Source of the DNA: DASPXY01 sp038227745
GTDB taxonomy: Bacteria > Planctomycetota > Planctomycetia > Gemmatales > Gemmataceae
Direction of reading: 5' to 3'
DNA: 20,758 bases
Assembly: GCA_038227745.1 (NCBI GenBank)
Contig: JBBRPS010000063.1
Span: 1 to 20,758, forward strand
The notes under the pieces are model-generated. The model saw only the letters and a program-made list of their open reading frames with translations, was not told the DNA's origin and did not search any database. Made by a program: the position numbers and the translations under genes. Below are positions 12,201-18,200 of this stretch, in pieces. Numbering within the stretch: the first letter of the stretch is position 1; the number at the start of each line of letters is the position of its first letter.

Positions 12201-15200
12201 CTGGCAGCGGCAGACGACCGCGACCGCGGCGGTCTACCAGGGTCAGGCGGGCCACACGTACCAGTTCCTGGCCCTGGCCACCGACAACGCCGGCAACCAG
12301 GAGCGGCCGCCGTCGGGCGTCCAGGCCCCCTCCGACGATTCGCAGGTGAACCTGGGGGCCCTGCCCACCGCGGCCCAGACCACGCCGGCCGACGCGGGGG
12401 CGCCGGCCCCCGCCGCGACGCCGTCCACCAACGCACTGTTCGTCCAGGCCCAGCAACTCATTCCCGGGCCGGCGCCGACCCAACTCGCCCCCGAGTTCCA
12501 GAGCGTGCTGCGGCCGTTCGTGGCCGCAGCCTTTGCCACCGGCATCGCCCAGAGCGGCGCGGGCATCGGCCCCGTGGCCATCGCGGCGCTGCCCGATAAC
12601 TCCGTCCTGGCCAGTGGCGGCCCCGGCCGTAACGAACTCTTCCACTTCCCGCGCCAGGGCGGCGCCGCAAGCACGCCCCTGGCCGTATTGCCTTACCCCA
12701 TCTACGCCCTGGCCCTGGACACCCAGGGCAGACTGTGGGCGGCGACCGGCGGCGGCCCTTTGCTGCAACTCGACCCCGCCAGCGGTGCCGTCCTCGCCCA
12801 GTACGGCGACAGCATCACCCAGGCCCTGGCCATCGACCCCACCACCGGGCGGATCTACGTTTCCTCCGGCAAGGGCGTCGAGATCTTCAACCCCGCGACC
12901 GGCGCGTTCACGCACTTCAGCGACACCCGGGTGGGCGACCTGGCCTTCGCCCCCGACGGGTCACTCTGGGCCGTCGCCTGGCCCCACAACACCGGCGACC
13001 TGATCCGCTTCGACGCGAAGGGGCGCTCCGAGTTAATGCTGCGCCTGAACGCCGACGTCGATTCGATCGCCTTCGGCCTGCCCGGCAGCGGGCTGGACGG
13101 GCTGCTGTTCATCTCCCACGACAGCGCGGCGCGGCCCGGCGCGGGCAGCGAACTCACCCTGGTCGATCTCGCCACAATGCAACAGTTGGCCGTGGCGACC
13201 GGCGGCACGCGCGGCGACGTCATCAAGACCACGCCCGACGGCCGCGTGCTCCTCAGCCAGTCGCAACAGATCGACGTGTTCAGCCCGGTCCAGCCACCCC
13301 GTGTGGCCGGCACCAACCCGCCCGAGGACGCCCTCGTCGCCCTGCCGCGCGGGTCGATCAGCGTGACCTTCGACCACGCCATGGACGCGACGGACGCCAC
13401 CGACTCCGCCTCCGTCCTGAACCCGGCGAACTACCGGCTCACCGGCGCGGCGTCCGGTGCCGTCGCCGTCCGGGCGGTCGCCTACAGCGCGACGAGCCGC
13501 ACGGCGGTGCTGACCTTCGACGCCCTGGCGGCCGACCGCTACGTGCTCCAGGTGGGCACCGGCCTGAAGAGCAGCGACGGCCTCAACCTGGCCGAGGCCT
13601 ACACCGAGCGGTTCGAGACCTTCTCGGACTTCTCGCCCCTGGTGAGCATCAATTTCTCCCGCGGCCAGGGCAGCGCTGCGGACGCAACGGTCTCCTACGA
13701 CGTGACGGTCACCAACAACACCGCCTATGACCTGCTGGCGCCGCTGGTGCTGTACTTCGACGGTCTGCGGCCCTCGGCCGCCCAGCTGACCCAATCGAAG
13801 ATCGACCCCGACACCGGCACCTGGTGGGTCGACCTGAGCCCAGCCCTGACGGACGGCCGCTTGAAGGCGGGGGCGTCGACCACGACGCGGATCATCACGA
13901 TCCAGAGCCCCACGGACCAGCGGCTCGGTTTCAAGGCCGGCCTGCTGGCCAAGCCATACCCCAACATGGCGCCCCTGTTCGACTCGACGCCCCTGACCAC
14001 GGCCGCCGCGGGCCAGCCCTACTCCTACCAGGCCGCCGCCCACGACCCGGACGGCATCGTGCTGACGTACCTGCTCTACGTCGGGCCGACCGGCATGACC
14101 GTGGACGCCGCCACCGGCCTTCTCCGGTGGGCGCCCACGACCGCCAGCCCCGCTGTGGCGCCGGTCGTCCTGCAGGTGTATGACTCGCGCGGCGGGGTGG
14201 CGACGCAGGAGTTCACCGTCGCCGTGACGGGAGGCAACCAGGCGCCCGTGCTGACGCCCCGCGCCACCCAGATCCAGGGCCAGGAGGGCCAACCGCTCGA
14301 CGTCGCCGTCACCGCCACGGACACCGACGGTGACCCCCTCATCTACTGGGCCGACAACCTGCCTCCCGGCGCCGTCTTCAACACGGCCGATCACACCCTC
14401 CACTGGACGCCGCAATACCCCGCCGCGGGCACCTACGCGAACGTCCGCTTCACGGTCAGCGACGGCGTGCAACAGGTGAGTGAGACCACGACGTTGCTCA
14501 TTGCGCCGAGCAGTCAACCGCCCACGCTGGTTCGGCCGCCCGATCTCACCGTGCGCGAGGGCGACCCGATCCGCATCCCGCTCCTGGCCAGCGACCCTCG
14601 GGGCCAGTCGCTGACGTTCTCCAGCGACATCCTGCCGGCCGGCGCCACCCTCAACGCCGTCACGGGCGTCTTCGAGTGGACGCCCGACTACGCACAGCAC
14701 GGCGTCTACGACGTACACTTCACGGTCGGTAACGATGACCTGACGACGACGAAGACGACGCGCCTCACCGTCCTGAACGTCAACGCCGCGCCGGTGTTCG
14801 ACGACCTGGGCCCCTGGCAGATCCCGGAGGGCCAGGCGCTCGGCTTCCAGGCCTTCGCCTTCGACCCAGACAACCCGGGCTTCATGCTGCCCGCCCGCAC
14901 GGCCGACGGCCAGTTGACGCCGCTGGAGGGCACGCCCCCGTCCGTGACCTACAGGGTCGATGGCTTGCCCACCGGCGCGACCTTTGATGCCGAGACGGCG
15001 CTGTTCTCGTGGGCGCCGGACTACCATGCCGCCGGCACTTACGTGGTGCGGTTCACGGCCACCGACGACGGCGACGGCACCGGCGTGCCGCTGACCACCA
15101 CGCGCGACGTCCTCATCCGGGTGGTCAACGTCAACCGCCCGCCGCAGGTGGATCCCATCGTCAACCAGTCGGTGGACCGCGGCCAGACGCTCGACGTGGG

Positions 15201-18200
15201 CGTCCATGCGACGGACCCGGACAGCGACCCGCTGGTGCTGATGGTCACCGGCCTGCCGCGCTTCGCCGGCTTCGTGGATCACGGCGACGGCACGGGCACG
15301 TTCCATTTCGCGCCGGGCATGGACGACCGCGGCAACTACCCGATCACCGTCCTGGCGACGGACGACGGCGATGGCGGCGGCAAGGGCGCGGCCCTGTCGA
15401 GCCAGCAGACTTTCATCCTGACGGCCAGCGCCCCGAACGAGCCGCCCCATCTGGCGCCCGTCGGCGACAAGGTGGCCGTCATCGGCCAGCCGCTGGCGCT
15501 GACGCTCACGGCGAGCGACCGCGATCAGGATCCCATGACGTTCAGCATGCAGGGCCTGCCGGCCGCGGCCACGCTGACGCAGGGGTCGGTATACGGCACG
15601 GCGACGATCGCCTGGACGCCCACGAACGCCGACGCCGGCAGTTATACAGTCACTTTTAAGGTCGCCGATAACGGTAATGGCAATCCCGCGCTGGCCGAAT
15701 CCGACCGGCAGACGATCCGGCTGACCGTGCGCGCCGCCAACCGGGCGCCGGTTTTCGCCCCGGTCGGCAACCAGGTGGCCGCCGAGGGTCAGCCCCTGAC
15801 CGTGACGCTGTCCGCCCCCGACCCGGATGGCGACCGGGTTACCTACAGCGCCTCCAACCTGCCCGCGGGCGCCACGCTCGACCCGGCCGTCGGCGTACTC
15901 CGCTGGACGCCGGCCGTGTCCCAGGCGGGCCTGTACTCCGGCATTGTGCTGACGGCGAGCGACGGCAACCTGACACAGTCGCAGACCATCGCCATCCGCG
16001 TGAACCCGACCAACCAGCCGCCGGTGCTGATCCCGCTGTTCCCGCAGACCGGCCGGGAGGGCGCTTTCCTGCAGTTCACCCTTGCGGCCGGCGACCTCGA
16101 CGGCGACACGCAGACCTTCAGCGCCCTAACCGCCCTCCCGCGCGGCGCCGCGCTCGACGCCAAGAGCGGCCGCTTCCAGTGGACGCCCGACTACGGCCAG
16201 ACGGGCGACTACCCGATCCGCTTCGGCGTCCAGGACACGGGCGGCCTGAGCGACAGCACCACGGTGCAACTCCACATCGACCACGTGAACCGGCCGCCGA
16301 CCATCAGCGCATCCAGCCACACGGCGGTCGTGGGCCGGCCGTTCAGCTTCACCGTCATGGGCAACGACCCCGACCAACTCGACACGCTGCGCTACAGCGC
16401 CGCCGGTCTGCCGGCGGGCGCGGCCCTCGACGCCATGACCGGCGTGTTCCAGTGGACGCCGGCGCCCACCCAGGCCGGCGATTACCCCGTCGTTTTCTCC
16501 GTGACCGATGGTCAGGCGGTGACCAGCACGTCGGTGGTGGTGCGGGCGGCGATCAACCCCGAGGCGCCGCGGGTGGTGATCGAACTGACGCCGAGTTTCC
16601 CACCGACGCCGGGCCAGAAGGTGATCGTCCACGCGGCCGCCTCTAGCCTGGCGGACATCGTCGGCCTGACCGTGAAGGTGGCCGGGCAGGTGGTGGCGCT
16701 CGATGCCCATGGCCGGGCCACGGTCACGGTTGATCGGCCCGGGCGGGTGCTGATCGAGGCCACGGCGACCGACGCCGACGGCCTGGTCGGCCACGCCAGC
16801 ACGGTACTCAAGGTGCGCGACCCGAGCGACGTGCTGGCCCCAGCGGTCGCGTTCGACCCTGGGCTGAACGGGACGCACCTGACCACGGCAACGGGCATCG
16901 TGGCCACGGTCAACGACAGCAACCTGGATACATGGGTGCTGGAGTGGGCCCGGCTGGGCTCGGATGCCTTCACGACCGTGGCCGGCGGGACCGATCCGGT
17001 CACGGACGGCGTCCTGACGCGACTCGATCCGGCGGCCCTGACGAGCGGTTTCTATCGGCTGCGGCTGACGGCGACCGACATCAGCGGCCGGACCAGCACG
17101 ACGGAGATCATGGTGGAGGTCAGCAGCGCGCAGCCCGTGCGCTTCCTGCGCACCGAGACGGATCTGACCGTGAACCTGGGCGCCGCCACGTTCCACCTGA
17201 CGCGGCAGTACGATTCGCTGGCCGCCGACCGGGCGGGCACGCTCGGGTTCGGCTGGAGGCTGGCCGAGCGCGACACCTTGATCCAGACGAGCGTGCCGCC
17301 GACGGGCCGTGAAGCCCTGGGCGTGTACAACGCCTTCCGCACCGGGACGCGCCTGTACCTGACGCTGCCCGACGGCCGCCGCGTCGGCTTCACGTTCGCC
17401 CCGGTGCAGCACGAGATCCCCGGGTTGGTCTATTACACCCCCGTCTGGCAGGCAGACCCGGGCGTTGGCTATCGGCTCGACTCAGTCGATGCGATCCTGC
17501 AGCTGGCGGGCGAACGGCTGTACGACCTCCGGACGGCCCGGCCGTACAACCCCGCCAGTGGTGCGTTCCCTGGCCCGGAGTACACGCTGACGGCGCCCGA
17601 CGGCACCGTCTACCACCTCGGCACCGCCCGCGGCGTGGAGGAGCGGATCGACCCCGACGGCACGCGCCTGGTGTACAGCGATGGCGGCATTCTCAACGTG
17701 TCCACGGGGGACACGCTGCAGTTCACCCACGACGCGAGTGGCCGGCTGAGTGGGGTGACGGCGCCGGACGGCACGGAGGTGCTGTACTTCTACGACGCCA
17801 CGGGCAACCTGATCGCCGCCCGCAACCTGGCGGCCGGCCAGTCGAACCGTTACGGCTACGCGGCGGACGGCACCCACTTGCTGACGCTCGCGGTCGCCCC
17901 GGCCGGACAAACGAGTTCGGCGGTCCTGTACGGAGCCATGCCGCAGGTGCTGCCTCTCCAGGGCGACCTGGGGACGGCCAGCGCTTTCGAGGGCGCGACC
18001 CAGAGCGGCGCGTTGACGGCGGGGAGCACCGACCGTTACGCCTTCGTGCTGCGCGATTCGGAAATCCGTTCCACCCCGGCCGGCACGGTGTACCTGGGCG
18101 TGCTGATCCAGGCGGCGCCGGGCAGCGTGCTGCAGCCGGCCATCCCGGTCATCGCGGGCCTGACGCCGCTGTTGAGCCGGACCGGCCCCGGCAGCGCCTT

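Noticed and set aside
12541..13287. Possible lyase or gluconolactonase activity of the first propeller
   Set aside because: I found the blade pattern but no convincing set of metal or catalytic residues, so no enzyme call was made.
13033..15450. Minus-strand open frame of 805 residues
   Set aside because: Same codon-aligned shadow, here of the propeller and He_PIG region; the sense strand encodes clear domains.
17131..17940. Possible RHS polymorphic toxin
   Set aside because: No long YD array, no RHS-associated core and no variable toxin tip; the chain continues into a PPC-like domain, a dockerin and Ig-like domains. No immunity gene can be seen because no intergenic space is present.
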